Shown here piece after piece: positions 29,888 through 38,264 of a DNA stretch of 38,954 bases (positions are counted from its first letter, which is position 1; every line of letters starts with the position of its first letter). The stretch covers positions 1 to 38,954 of the IMG/VR virus record IMGVR_UViG_3300047995_000022; one strand, 5' to 3'. The position numbers were made by a program, and so were the translations under genes. The stretch is from a virus. The notes below the pieces were generated by a model. It made no database searches. It saw only the letters and a list, made by a program, of their open reading frames with translations, and was not told where the DNA came from.

Positions 29888-30322
29888 ATGGAACGTCTAG
29901 TACGTTATACTGCCTCGGATCTTCCCGAGCTGATGGACAGGATTGTCAAGCACTCAATTGGTGCTGATGATTGGTTCGATCGACTAGGTGCACTGCACGA
30001 GACCACTAAAAATTATCCCCCTTATAATGTTATCCACGAGAGCAATGTAAAAACTCGTATTGAAATTGCACTTGCTGGATTCAAGAAAGAAGAAGTCTTT
30101 GTTTATACTGAACACGGCAAAATGTTTGTCGAAGGTCAGAAAGAAGACAAAGAAACTGACGTTAACTATTCCCATAAAGGAATCGCGCAACGTAGTTTCA
30201 CTCGAGCTTGGACTTTGACTGAAGATTGGAGAGTCGATGCAGTTGAATTTGAGGACGGTTTGTTATCCGTCACCCTACAGAAGGTAGTACCTGAACATTT
30301 CCAACGTCAGGATTTCCTCTAA
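29888..30322 (+). CDS. hsp20: Small heat-shock protein (Hsp20, alpha-crystallin type)
   Basis: ATG 29888 follows AGGAG (29875-29879); an in-frame ATG at 29834 lies at the transcript start and is rejected. The 144-residue protein has YPPYNVIHESNVKTRIEIAL (about 41-60), AGFKKEEVFVYTEHGKMFVEG and the end QRSFTRAWTLTEDWRVDAVEFEDGLLSVTLQKVVPE (read in parts), with the GLLSVTL alpha-crystallin motif. It holds unfolding proteins, and cyanophage Hsp20 is a common hallmark gene. It has its own terminator and promoter upstream and sits near the replication genes. Confidence 0.92.
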   Translation: MERLVRYTASDLPELMDRIVKHSIGADDWFDRLGALHETTKNYPPYNVIHESNVKTRIEIALAGFKKEEVFVYTEHGKMFVEGQKEDKETDVNYSHKGIAQRSFTRAWTLTEDWRVDAVEFEDGLLSVTLQKVVPEHFQRQDFL

Positions 30323-30325
30323 ATA
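30318..30325 (+). promoter_or_regulatory. Possible late promoter box (TCTAAATA)
   Basis: CTAAATA-type box overlapping the hsp20 stop. Since a strong terminator follows within 25 bases, it may be accidental or give short RNA only. Confidence 0.3.
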
Positions 30326-30349
30326 CGTGTGACCCCCTGCGTGCCAACT

Positions 30350-30380
30350 GGACCCCTTGACTTCGGTCGAGGGGTCCTTT
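30350..30380 (+). terminator. UUCG hairpin terminator after hsp20
   Basis: GGACCCCTTGAC (30350-30361) pairs fully with GTCGAGGGGTCC (30366-30377), with one G-U pair and loop TTCG, then TTT. This is the strongest stem in the window. It also contains the -35 of the promoter at 30357-30385. Confidence 0.85.
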
Positions 30381-30385
30381 ATAAT
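30357..30385 (+). promoter_or_regulatory. Full sigma70 promoter embedded in a terminator
   Basis: -35 TTGACT (30357-30362, 5 of 6 to consensus), 17-base spacer, -10 TATAAT (30380-30385). The -35 lies in the left arm and loop of the hairpin and the -10 takes the last T of the U-tract. It should drive the two Sm-like genes and gp43. Confidence 0.75.
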
Positions 30386-30406
30386 AGAGATTCACCTAGA
30401 ACTAAT

Positions 30407-30772
30407 ATGTCGATCCAACTCATTCTGATGAAAAGCGGTGAAGATGTCATCGCTGATGTCTATGAGACACGTTCTGAGACCAGCGATGACGTTGGTTTCA
30501 TCTTGCGCGACCCTCAGATCGTGCGAATTATGAAAAATATGGAAGACCCTGAAGCAGGTCCTAACGTTACGTTTGAGAACTGGGCACCTTTGTCTTCTGA
30601 GCGTCGGTTCCTTGTTAAAGAACACAGCTTCACTACTATTACTAACCCCCTACAAGCCCTAACTGATCATTATGTCGAACGATTCGGAGCAGAAGACGAG
30701 CAACTCACTGCAGGTCGTCCTGCTGAAGAACAACAAAGTGCTCCTGACACAGATGGAGGAGACGGGGGCTGA
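30407..30772 (+). CDS. Sm-like cyanophage protein (121 aa)
   Basis: ATG 30407 is chosen because the frame extension to 30329 crosses the terminator and promoter. The front reads SIQLILMKSGEDVIADVYE, VGFILRDPQIVRIM, then RRFLVKEHSFTTITNPLQALTDHY (in parts), a barrel pattern shared with the genes at 15448 and 30672. The last 35 residues are acidic, low-complexity (DTDGGDGG) and overprinted by the start of the next gene over 101 bases. Possible RNA-binding ring protein; function unknown. Confidence 0.6.
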   Translation: MSIQLILMKSGEDVIADVYETRSETSDDVGFILRDPQIVRIMKNMEDPEAGPNVTFENWAPLSSERRFLVKEHSFTTITNPLQALTDHYVERFGAEDEQLTAGRPAEEQQSAPDTDGGDGG

Positions 30773-30962
30773 TCTTCCTGGAGAACCCGATGTGTTGCTT
30801 GTCAAACCGTATGAACTAGATGAAGACGGAACCTTGACACGCTTCCTTAAGAGTGTTACCATACAAGATGAGATGATGATCCACAGCGATACGATTCTCA
30901 CGCTTGTTGAACCAAATTCGCACCTAGTCAAAGCTTACGATGAAATTTTACAAGAACGTTGA
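30672..30962 (+). CDS. Sm-like cyanophage protein (96 aa), overlaps its neighbour
   Basis: ATG 30672 lies 101 bases inside the previous gene, in another frame. After a polar lead the protein reads LQVVLLKNNKVLLTQMEETG, PDVLLVKPYELDEDG and TLTRFLKSVTIQDEMMIHSD, ending in [20 protein letters not shown]. This is the strand order of the Sm-like protein before it. The end overlaps gp43 by 23 bases, so it is probably translated with the polymerase. A tandem duplication followed by overlap is a likely history. Confidence 0.6.
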   Translation: MSNDSEQKTSNSLQVVLLKNNKVLLTQMEETGADLPGEPDVLLVKPYELDEDGTLTRFLKSVTIQDEMMIHSDTILTLVEPNSHLVKAYDEILQER

Positions 30963-33429
30963 TCAAGTTGGTGATCGCATTCTTGTTCGCGGGTGGGATG
31001 GAAACAAAGAGGTTCGTCTTCGTGACGAGTTCTATCCCACCCTATATGTGAGAAGTAATAACGGAGAGGATACAGGGTACACCACACTTGAGGGTGACAC
31101 TGTTAAACCTATCCGTCCAGGCGGTATTCGTGACAGCAGAGAATTCTGCAAACGTTACGAGAACGTTGAAAACTTCACCGTATATGGTAATCAAGCGTAC
31201 CTCTATCAATGGATCAGCGACAACTTCCCTGGTGAAGTCAAGTATGATCCTAGTAAGATCCGTGTGTTTACGATCGATATTGAAACCGCAGCAGAGAATG
31301 GTTTTCCCGACATTGAGTCTGCTGATCAGGAGATCTTACTTATCACAGTCAAGGACAGTTTTACAGGGATCTACCACGTTTGGGGTTCACGCCCCTTCCA
31401 GACCCCACAGGCTGATGTATCGTACACACATTGCGCTAACGAGCAGGAGCTCCTTCAGAGGTACCTCGCTTGGTGGACCGAGAATTATCCCGACGTAATT
31501 ACAGGGTGGAATGTCAATCTGTTCGACGTTCCATACATCTGTAATCGTCTTGCTCGCATTCTTGGAGACAAGACTACGAAACTCTTTTCACCTTGGAAAC
31601 TTCTTAGTTCCCGTGAAATTTATATTCAAGGTCGTAAAAACATCTCTTATGATGTTTCGGGGATCACGGTGTTGGACTACCTGGATCTGTATAAGAAATT
31701 TACTTATACAAACCAGGAGTCCTATCGCCTAGATCATATTGCATTTGTAGAACTAGGTAGAAAAAAACTCGATCACTCTGAGTTTGATACCTTCAAAGAG
31801 TTCTATACAAACGACTGGAAAAAGTTCGTTGAATACAACATCATTGACGTTCGTCTTGTAGACCAACTAGAAGACAAGATGAAGCTGATGGATCTTGCAT
31901 TCACTCTAGCGTATGATGCTAAGGTTAATCTTGAAGATGTGTTCTCACAGGTTCGTATGTGGGACGCAATCATTTATAACTACTTACGTAAAAGGAATAT
32001 TGCAATTCCTCCCAAGCAAACGTCTGTCAAAAAAGACAAGTATGCTGGCGCTTACGTAAAGGAACCTATAGCTGGAATATATGAGTGGGTCGTAAACTTC
32101 GACCTTAACTCTCTGTATCCCCACCTCATTATGCAGTACAATATCTCACCTGAGACATTGATGGATGTTCGTCATCCCTCTGCCACAGTTGATGGTCTTC
32201 TTAATAAGAAGATTGATATTGATGGTGAGTATTGTGTTTGTGCTAATGGCGCTCAGTATCGTAAAGACGTGCGTGGGTTTTTACCTGAACTAATGGAGAA
32301 AATCTATGATGAACGATCGATTTACAAGCGTAAGATGCTGGATGCAAAACAAGAATACGAAGCTTCTCCGACCCTGGATGTTCAAAAGAGAATTTCTCGA
32401 TACAACAACTTCCAGATGGCACGTAAGATCCAACTTAACTCAGCATACGGTGCTATCGGAAACGAATACTTCCGATACTACAAGCTGGCGAATGCTGAGG
32501 CGATTACTCTCAGCGGTCAAGTCTCGATTCGGTGGATCGAACTGAAGATTAATGAGTACCTAAATAAAACGCTTTCCACAGAAGGTGAGGACTACGTAAT
32601 TGCATCTGACACTGATTCAATTTATCTTAATATGGGACCTCTTGTTACTAAATTTTTTAGTAATAAGTCTAGCAACAAAGCAGCAATTGTTTCCATACTT
32701 GATAAGATCTGCCAAGAGAAACTGGAACCTTTTATCGAACGTTCATATCAAGAACTTGCGTCGTACGTTTCGGCATACGATCAAAAAATGATTATGAAAC
32801 GTGAGAACATTGCTGACCGTGGCATCTGGACTGCCAAGAAGCGATACATTCTCAACGTTTGGAACAGTGAGGGGGTTGCTTATAAAGAACCTAAGATGAA
32901 AATTATGGGTTTGGAAACTGCCCGTTCATCAGTCCCTCAATTCTTTCGTGATCGTCTTAAGAAAGCTTACCGATTGATTATGTCTTCGGACAATGATACC
33001 GTCATCGAGTTTATCGATAAGTGTAAGAAAGAAACTAGGCAAGCAACTATCTCTGAGATTGCTTTCCCTCGTGGTTGTAATAACCTCGGTACGTATTCAC
33101 ATCCCAAAAACATTTATGAGAAGGGGTGTCCTATTCACGTACGTGGTTCTCTCTTGTACAACTACTACATTAAAAAGTACGGTATCGAAAACAAACACGC
33201 TCGCATTCAAGAGGGCGAGAAGATCAAATTCATTTACTTGAAAGAACCAAACATCCTTGGCGAGAACGTCATCTCCTTTTTCCAGGAGCTGCCCCAAGAG
33301 TTTGGGTTGGAACAGTACATTGACTTTGACAAACAATTTAACAAGTCGTTCTACGAACCTCTGCGTTCCGTGTTAGAATGCATTGGTTGGAAGCCGGAAC
33401 GCTCTGGTAGTCTTTTGGAATTTTTTTAA
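30940..33429 (+). CDS. 43: Family B DNA polymerase (gp43)
   Basis: The 829-residue polymerase has exonuclease motifs DIE (113-115), NVNLFDVPY (191-199) and [10 protein letters not shown] (299-308), and polymerase motif A DLNSLYP (388-394). Motif [10 protein letters not shown] (about residue 500) and motif C DTDSIY (about 550) follow. It copies the genome with 3'-5' proofreading, held by gp45. It is shorter than T4 gp43 (898), mainly lacking parts of the N-terminal RNA-binding region and insertions. The start ATG ([20 protein letters not shown]) is inside the Sm-like gene, and the stop shares a base with uvsX. Confidence 0.97.
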   Translation: MKFYKNVDQVGDRILVRGWDGNKEVRLRDEFYPTLYVRSNNGEDTGYTTLEGDTVKPIRPGGIRDSREFCKRYENVENFTVYGNQAYLYQWISDNFPGEVKYDPSKIRVFTIDIETAAENGFPDIESADQEILLITVKDSFTGIYHVWGSRPFQTPQADVSYTHCANEQELLQRYLAWWTENYPDVITGWNVNLFDVPYICNRLARILGDKTTKLFSPWKLLSSREIYIQGRKNISYDVSGITVLDYLDLYKKFTYTNQESYRLDHIAFVELGRKKLDHSEFDTFKEFYTNDWKKFVEYNIIDVRLVDQLEDKMKLMDLAFTLAYDAKVNLEDVFSQVRMWDAIIYNYLRKRNIAIPPKQTSVKKDKYAGAYVKEPIAGIYEWVVNFDLNSLYPHLIMQYNISPETLMDVRHPSATVDGLLNKKIDIDGEYCVCANGAQYRKDVRGFLPELMEKIYDERSIYKRKMLDAKQEYEASPTLDVQKRISRYNNFQMARKIQLNSAYGAIGNEYFRYYKLANAEAITLSGQVSIRWIELKINEYLNKTLSTEGEDYVIASDTDSIYLNMGPLVTKFFSNKSSNKAAIVSILDKICQEKLEPFIERSYQELASYVSAYDQKMIMKRENIADRGIWTAKKRYILNVWNSEGVAYKEPKMKIMGLETARSSVPQFFRDRLKKAYRLIMSSDNDTVIEFIDKCKKETRQATISEIAFPRGCNNLGTYSHPKNIYEKGCPIHVRGSLLYNYYIKKYGIENKHARIQEGEKIKFIYLKEPNILGENVISFFQELPQEFGLEQYIDFDKQFNKSFYEPLRSVLECIGWKPERSGSLLEFF

Positions 33430-34442
33430 TGTCGTTTTTGAATAGCGTTATCAAGGAAATTGGTAATGAGTATGCTTCAGTTGTTAGCGACGGGGTTACT
33501 TCAGGTGACCTTGCTGGTTGGGTTGACACTGGCTCTTATATTTTCAATGCCCTTGTTAGTGGTTCGGTCTTTGGAGGTATTCCTTCAAACAAAGTCACCG
33601 CTCTTGCAGGAGAATCAAGCACTGGAAAAACTTTTTTTGCTCTTAGTATCGTTCGGTCTTTCCTTAACGCTAATCCTACAGGTAATGTCATTTATTTTGA
33701 GTCTGAATCTGCTATCTCCAAAGATATGATGTCAGACCGTGCGATCGATACTGATCGTGTGGGACTAGTTCCTGTCGTCACTGTGCAGGAATTTCGTACA
33801 CAAGCTATGAAAATTGTTAGCGAGTACGAAAAGATTAAAGAAGCTGATCGTCCTCCCCTGCTTATGGTCCTGGATAGTCTAGGCAATCTTTCTACATCTA
33901 AAGAGATGGAAGATTCTGCAGCAGGAAAAGAGACCCGTGATATGACTAGAGCACAGGTCATCAAATCCATCTTCCGAGTGTTGACTCTTAATCTTGGTAG
34001 AGCAAACATTCCTTTGATTGTTACCAATCACACTTATGAAGTTGTTGGTGCTTATGTTCCAACAAAAGAAATGGGCGGCGGTACAGGACTTAAGTATGCA
34101 GCTTCCAACATTGTCTTCTTGTCGAAGGCGAAAGAGAAAGACGGTACTGAGGTTGTCGGTAACATTATCACCGCTACAAATAAAAAGTCTAGATTCACGA
34201 AAGAAAATAGTAAAGTGAAGACACGCCTATTTTATGACGAGCGTGGACTTGACCGTTACTTTGGATTGCTAGAACTTGGCGATGAGTATGGAGTCTTTGA
34301 GCGAGTGGGTAATCGTTACAAGATTGGAGACAAGTCTCTTTATCCTAAACAGATCCTTGCAGAACCCGAAAAGTATTTCACCGATGAAGTGATGCAAGCT
34401 CTGGATGAAGCAGCTGCAAAGGAGTTTAAATACGGTGAATGA
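33429..34442 (+). CDS. uvsX: RecA-like strand-exchange protein UvsX
   Basis: The 337-residue recombinase has [20 protein letters not shown] (about 49-68, Walker A at 61-68), [22 protein letters not shown] as Walker B and the L2-like [12 protein letters not shown]. It forms filaments on ssDNA for repair and recombination-dependent replication, loaded by UvsY and working with UvsW. It is fused by one-base overlap with gp43 and by eight bases with gp41, in the usual cyanophage order 43-uvsX-41. Confidence 0.96.
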   Translation: MSFLNSVIKEIGNEYASVVSDGVTSGDLAGWVDTGSYIFNALVSGSVFGGIPSNKVTALAGESSTGKTFFALSIVRSFLNANPTGNVIYFESESAISKDMMSDRAIDTDRVGLVPVVTVQEFRTQAMKIVSEYEKIKEADRPPLLMVLDSLGNLSTSKEMEDSAAGKETRDMTRAQVIKSIFRVLTLNLGRANIPLIVTNHTYEVVGAYVPTKEMGGGTGLKYAASNIVFLSKAKEKDGTEVVGNIITATNKKSRFTKENSKVKTRLFYDERGLDRYFGLLELGDEYGVFERVGNRYKIGDKSLYPKQILAEPEKYFTDEVMQALDEAAAKEFKYGE

Positions 34443-35814
34443 ACGCATTGAACAAACGATCTTACGAAATCTCTTCAGAAATGATGACTACTTTCGTAAG
34501 GTCTTACCATTTATTAAATCTGAATATTATGAAGAACTTAACGAAAAGATCATTTTTGAAGAGATCAGAAAGTTCGCTGATAAGTATGACCGTCTCCCGA
34601 CCACAGAGGTTGTTCTTATTGAAGTCGAAGGACGGGACGATGTTTCTGATCAGACGTTTGGTGAAGTCCGAAGTGTCTGTAAGTCTTTCCAGGATGTAGT
34701 AGAAGATCCAACAAAGGACTGGTTGTTGGATGCCACGGAGAAGTGGTGTAAGGATCGTGCCATCTATTTGGCATTGATGCAGTCCATTAAACTTGCTGAT
34801 GGCAAGGATGAACAGAAGTCGCGAGATTCTATCCCTGACATTCTGAAGGAAGCTTTGTCTGTTTCTTTCGATGATCATATTGGTCACGACTACCTGGAAG
34901 ATTATGAAGAACGTTTTGATTTCTATACCAAGAATGAGGATCGAATTCCTTTTGACTTGGACTTCTTCAATAAGATCACCAAGGGTGGACTGGTTAACAA
35001 GTCTTTGAACGTTGCTCTGGCAGGTACAGGAGTGGGCAAGAGTCTGTTTATGTGCCATCAAGCAGCTGGTTGCTTGACGATGGGTCTGAACGTCTTGTAC
35101 ATCACGATGGAGATGTCAGAGGAGAAAATTGCTGAACGTATTGATGCTAATCTTCTCAATGTAAACATCAAAGACATTGCTGAATTGCCTAGGATGCTAT
35201 TTGAAACTAAGGTTGCTGACCTGTCACGTAAGACAGAAGGTAAGTTTATTATCAAAGAGTATCCTACAGCTTCTGCTCACGTTGGGCATTTTCGTGCACT
35301 TCTCAGTGAACTAGCATTAAAAAAATCCTTCAGTCCAGATATTATCTTTATTGACTATCTAAATATCTGCGCATCCTCTAGGTATAAAGGCGCAATTGTC
35401 AATTCTTATACGTATGTTAAAGCAATTGCAGAAGAGCTTCGGGGTCTTGCTGTCGAGTTTAATTTACCAATTGTATCTGCTACTCAGACTACTAGGTCTG
35501 GGTATGGCAATTCTGACGTTGATCTTACCGACACCTCTGAGTCATTTGGTCTACCTGCCACTGCGGATCTTATGTTTGCTCTTATCTCTACTGAAGAACT
35601 TGAGGCGCAGAACCAGATTATGGTCAAGCAACTCAAGAACAGATACAATGACCCGACCATCTTCAAAAGATTCACCATAGGTATTGACAGAGCGAAGATG
35701 AAGCTGTATGATGTGCAGCAGGAACAAGACTCTGAGGCTGTTGCCAACACGACAAATTTCCAACCAGATTTCTCTAAGGAATCTCAATCCAAATTTTCCG
35801 ATTTTGTAGTATGA
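34435..35814 (+). CDS. 41: Replicative helicase (gp41, DnaB-like)
   Basis: GTG 34435 with AAAGGAG at 34418-34424 is chosen over a frame extension inside uvsX. The 459-residue protein has an N-terminal helical domain (1-150), Walker A AGTGVGKS (after VALAG), [15 protein letters not shown], Walker [12 protein letters not shown] and the [11 protein letters not shown] finger, all of DnaB-type hexameric helicases. It unwinds the fork 5'-3' and joins the primase. The final acidic tail may hold the primase or loader. Overlap with mazG is ATGA. Confidence 0.94.
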   Translation: MNERIEQTILRNLFRNDDYFRKVLPFIKSEYYEELNEKIIFEEIRKFADKYDRLPTTEVVLIEVEGRDDVSDQTFGEVRSVCKSFQDVVEDPTKDWLLDATEKWCKDRAIYLALMQSIKLADGKDEQKSRDSIPDILKEALSVSFDDHIGHDYLEDYEERFDFYTKNEDRIPFDLDFFNKITKGGLVNKSLNVALAGTGVGKSLFMCHQAAGCLTMGLNVLYITMEMSEEKIAERIDANLLNVNIKDIAELPRMLFETKVADLSRKTEGKFIIKEYPTASAHVGHFRALLSELALKKSFSPDIIFIDYLNICASSRYKGAIVNSYTYVKAIAEELRGLAVEFNLPIVSATQTTRSGYGNSDVDLTDTSESFGLPATADLMFALISTEELEAQNQIMVKQLKNRYNDPTIFKRFTIGIDRAKMKLYDVQQEQDSEAVANTTNFQPDFSKESQSKFSDFVV

Positions 35815-36233
35815 AAACCCCCGACAATCAAGAAGTTGATTTCATTAAGTATGCTCAGTTTGTAAACGAAGTTACAAGTATTCCCTCTAAGAATGATGAC
35901 GAGTTTATTCGTCGCATTCAAGATTTGCAAGAACAGGGTGTGCCTATCGCTCGTCTTCTAACTGCTGCTGTAGGTATCAGTGCTGAAGGTGGGGAGTTTA
36001 CTGAGATCGTTAAGAAGGTTGCTTTCCAAGGTAAAGAACTTACCAACGATAATAAACTTCATATGGTTAAGGAGTTGGGAGATGTGATGTGGTATGTCAC
36101 TCAAGCTTGTATTTGTCTTGACGTAACTCTGGATCACATCCTGACACAGAATATGGTCAAACTTCTTTCCCGATATCCAGAAGGTTCGTTTGATATCTAT
36201 CGTTCCGAGAATCGTAAGACGGATGACATCTGA
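35811..36233 (+). CDS. mazG: MazG-type nucleotide pyrophosphohydrolase
   Basis: The 140-residue protein has the MazG metal-binding helices: AVGISAEGGEFTEIVKKVAFQGK (about 53-75, with an ExxE pair) and KELGDVMWYVTQACICL (ExxD) after about 18 residues. It hydrolyses (d)NTPs to monophosphates. Cyanophage MazG enzymes are reported to favour dGTP and dCTP, which would help recycle GC-rich host nucleotides. It is a single domain, as in phages. It follows gp41 in ATGA overlap and shares a base with the next gene. Confidence 0.85.
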   Translation: MKTPDNQEVDFIKYAQFVNEVTSIPSKNDDEFIRRIQDLQEQGVPIARLLTAAVGISAEGGEFTEIVKKVAFQGKELTNDNKLHMVKELGDVMWYVTQACICLDVTLDHILTQNMVKLLSRYPEGSFDIYRSENRKTDDI

Positions 36234-36409
36234 TGATTGAATTAGAACTTACCCCTGAAATGGCGGTATCAATTCTGCAAGCACTAATTCGTGAGCAGAG
36301 AGACTATACAACAGATGAAACCTGTTGCCCCTATCGCATCAAAAAACTTCGCGAAGTGATTGGACAACTTGACTCTAAACTAGATCTTTATTACGAGGAC
36401 AAAAAATGA
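36233..36409 (+). CDS. Small helical protein (58 aa)
   Basis: ATG 36233 shares a base with the mazG stop, and its own TGA overlaps the next ATG. The order is a strand (IELELTPEM), a helix (AVSILQALIREQRD), CC, then RIKKLREVIGQL and an acidic tail. This repeats the element order of the proteins at 1264-1473 and 2141-2341. Function unknown. Confidence 0.55.
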   Translation: MIELELTPEMAVSILQALIREQRDYTTDETCCPYRIKKLREVIGQLDSKLDLYYEDKK

Positions 36410-37077
36410 AACGCGCTATTATTCTTAGCACCCTTCTAGGTCTGTCAGCTGCATTGCTGTCACCAGTAATCGCTAAACCTACCAAGGGATACTTCTCGAT
36501 GGATGCTATGGGATGTATGCTTTTGAAAGAATGCACTGAAGGCATTGATCAAATTCATAGTTCTGGTGATCTTCGTTCAGCATATCCTGATTCTAATTGG
36601 GACCTTGTTTCAGCTGAGTTCAATCAAATTATGGTTGCATTCGGACAGGTTGGAGTTAATGTGTATCTTGCTGATGAAAAGTATTTTCCAGTAGGACATC
36701 GTGGTGTCTATCATACTGTTAGCAATCACTTCTATCTTAACAAAAGATATGTTCATCGTCCTGGAGTGTTGATGAGTGTTGTCCGTCACGAAGGATGGCA
36801 CGCTGCGCAGGATTGTATGGCAGGTGGTATCAATAATAACTTTATTGGTATCATTCATAATGAGGAAGACGTTCCTCAGATCTGGCAAGATATGGCTAAA
36901 GATACCTACAGGAGTCAACCTAGTGCTATTCCTTGGGAGAAGGAAGCGTTTTGGGCAGCACGAACTGAGAGTATGACACAAAATGCACTTGAGTCTTGCG
37001 CTGCTGGTACGATGTGGTCAGATTATGAACTGACCCCGATGACCCGAGAATGGCTTGAAAACAACGGGCACCTCTGA
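36406..37077 (+). CDS. Exported HExxH-type zinc peptidase-like protein
   Basis: The 223-residue protein begins with a signal peptide (MKRAIILSTLLGLSAALLSP, cleavage likely after VIA at 23). HEGWHAAQDCMAG gives HExxH at 128-132, and E180 in WEKEAFWAART is the probable third zinc ligand. The pattern is that of a gluzincin-like peptidase with about six Cys, fitting an oxidising compartment such as the periplasm. It could loosen the cell envelope late in infection or modify secreted proteins. Phage-coded exported peptidases are uncommon. It is translated in overlap with the gene before and closed by a terminator. Confidence 0.7.
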   Translation: MKRAIILSTLLGLSAALLSPVIAKPTKGYFSMDAMGCMLLKECTEGIDQIHSSGDLRSAYPDSNWDLVSAEFNQIMVAFGQVGVNVYLADEKYFPVGHRGVYHTVSNHFYLNKRYVHRPGVLMSVVRHEGWHAAQDCMAGGINNNFIGIIHNEEDVPQIWQDMAKDTYRSQPSAIPWEKEAFWAARTESMTQNALESCAAGTMWSDYELTPMTREWLENNGHL

Positions 37078-37083
37078 TAGACT

Positions 37084-37121
37084 AAAGACCTTCTGATAAA
37101 TACATCGGAGGGTCTTTTTTT
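37084..37121 (+). terminator. 14-bp terminator hairpin that also covers the next ribosome site
   Basis: AAAGACCTTCTGAT (37084-37097) pairs along its whole length with ATCGGAGGGTCTTT (37104-37117), two G-U pairs, loop AAATAC, T run to 37121. The right arm contains GGAGGG, the Shine-Dalgarno site of ATG 37122. Confidence 0.85.
37095..37102 (+). promoter_or_regulatory. Late promoter box (GATAAATA) in the hairpin loop
   Basis: One mismatch from TATAAATA. With its last base as -6, RNA starts near 37108, inside the right arm, so late transcripts lack the left arm and keep GAGGG free 14 bases or less before ATG 37122. Confidence 0.65.
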
Positions 37122-38264
37122 ATGGCATACAACGTCATCCCTAAAGATTATAAGGAACTCAGCGCAGCTGTGTCCCATATGAATCCGCAGTCCGCTATTG
37201 AGGCGACACGACTGTGGAATTATCTAGTGACTGAGTATGGGAAACTGCTTCCCGATCCACTTGCTTTCGCTTCTGACAGGAAGAATGATGTTAAGTATGC
37301 ACGTGCATTGAAAGGACAGTTTACAGAAGCGCAATTGAAGACGAAGTTAAAGATAAGTAATCTTAAATTTACTGCAGGCGATGGTAGCAGAGGTAATCGT
37401 GGTGCATCAAACACAGGCAACTTGTTTGAGAAGCAGTTGGAGAATGGTTTAAATGATTGGATTGAGACTAATGAATATACTAACAATCCATACAAAGCTT
37501 TTATTGAAGATCTTGTTAAGACGTATGATTTAAATGACTGTCAGTTTGTTCTTGTTTCTGAAGGTGAGTTGAACAAGAAAAGACCATTAGTATTTTCTGG
37601 TACTAGTTGGAAAGTTGGTGATGCTACAGCAACCAATTATGACATTGGTTCTATTGTCACTGACTTGACCTTGAAAACTAAATGTAAAGGGAAAGCGGAT
37701 CAGGAAATTTATCTTTCTCTAAAGAAAGGTGGGACAACAACGATGTCCAACTTAGGTATGAAAAAAATATTTCCTCAGAGTGAATTGTCTGTGGGAAAAA
37801 TTACCAATCAAGTTGGATTGAAAGTTCTTGAAACGTTTGGTATAGATAATCAAAGACTTTGTAAGATATTTCAAGAAGCTCTTGCGGGTGAAGTAGTCAG
37901 TGGCGGTAACGTTACAAACCCTACGTATAATAGAGGACTACTGCAAAGTATGATCCGAGGATCTATAGGGTATGGATACCACTATACTCATTTGCAGACT
38001 GGTGGAAAGATAAAAAGCTTTCCTATGACTAAACAGAAATGTGATGATGCAACTAACATTACATCTGTCATAGTTCATTATGGAGGTAAAACTGGTACTG
38101 GTCAACGTGTTGATATTACAGTGAAGACACCAGTTATGGAGTTGAAATTTAATATTCGTGATACATCTGGTAGCAGTTTACCTTGGCCAGACAAATTGCA
38201 GTCAGCGTATAAGTTTAAAGATGAACTATTGTTCAGTACATCAGACGAAGGTTACGACGACTAA
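37122..38264 (+). CDS. Putative PD-(D/E)xK-fold protein (380 aa)
   Basis: ATG 37122 follows the terminator T run directly. The first 100 residues are helical and basic (LKGQFTEAQLKTKLKISN). From there LFEKQLENGL (E103), NYDIGSIVTDLTLKT (D181) and EIYLSLKKGGTT (K201 in LSLK) have the order and spacing of the E - D - xxK core of the PD-(D/E)xK nuclease fold. The second half is Lys/Thr-rich without clear domains. Cyanophages keep similar proteins, often called hypothetical or virion proteins. It shares a base with the next, ligase-like gene, so a joint DNA- or RNA-processing task is inferred. Confidence 0.5.
   Translation: MAYNVIPKDYKELSAAVSHMNPQSAIEATRLWNYLVTEYGKLLPDPLAFASDRKNDVKYARALKGQFTEAQLKTKLKISNLKFTAGDGSRGNRGASNTGNLFEKQLENGLNDWIETNEYTNNPYKAFIEDLVKTYDLNDCQFVLVSEGELNKKRPLVFSGTSWKVGDATATNYDIGSIVTDLTLKTKCKGKADQEIYLSLKKGGTTTMSNLGMKKIFPQSELSVGKITNQVGLKVLETFGIDNQRLCKIFQEALAGEVVSGGNVTNPTYNRGLLQSMIRGSIGYGYHYTHLQTGGKIKSFPMTKQKCDDATNITSVIVHYGGKTGTGQRVDITVKTPVMELKFNIRDTSGSSLPWPDKLQSAYKFKDELLFSTSDEGYDD

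Noticed and set aside
29749-29967. 72-codon frame over the hsp20 leader
   Set aside because: Crosses a terminator and promoter and overlaps the Hsp20 start in another frame.
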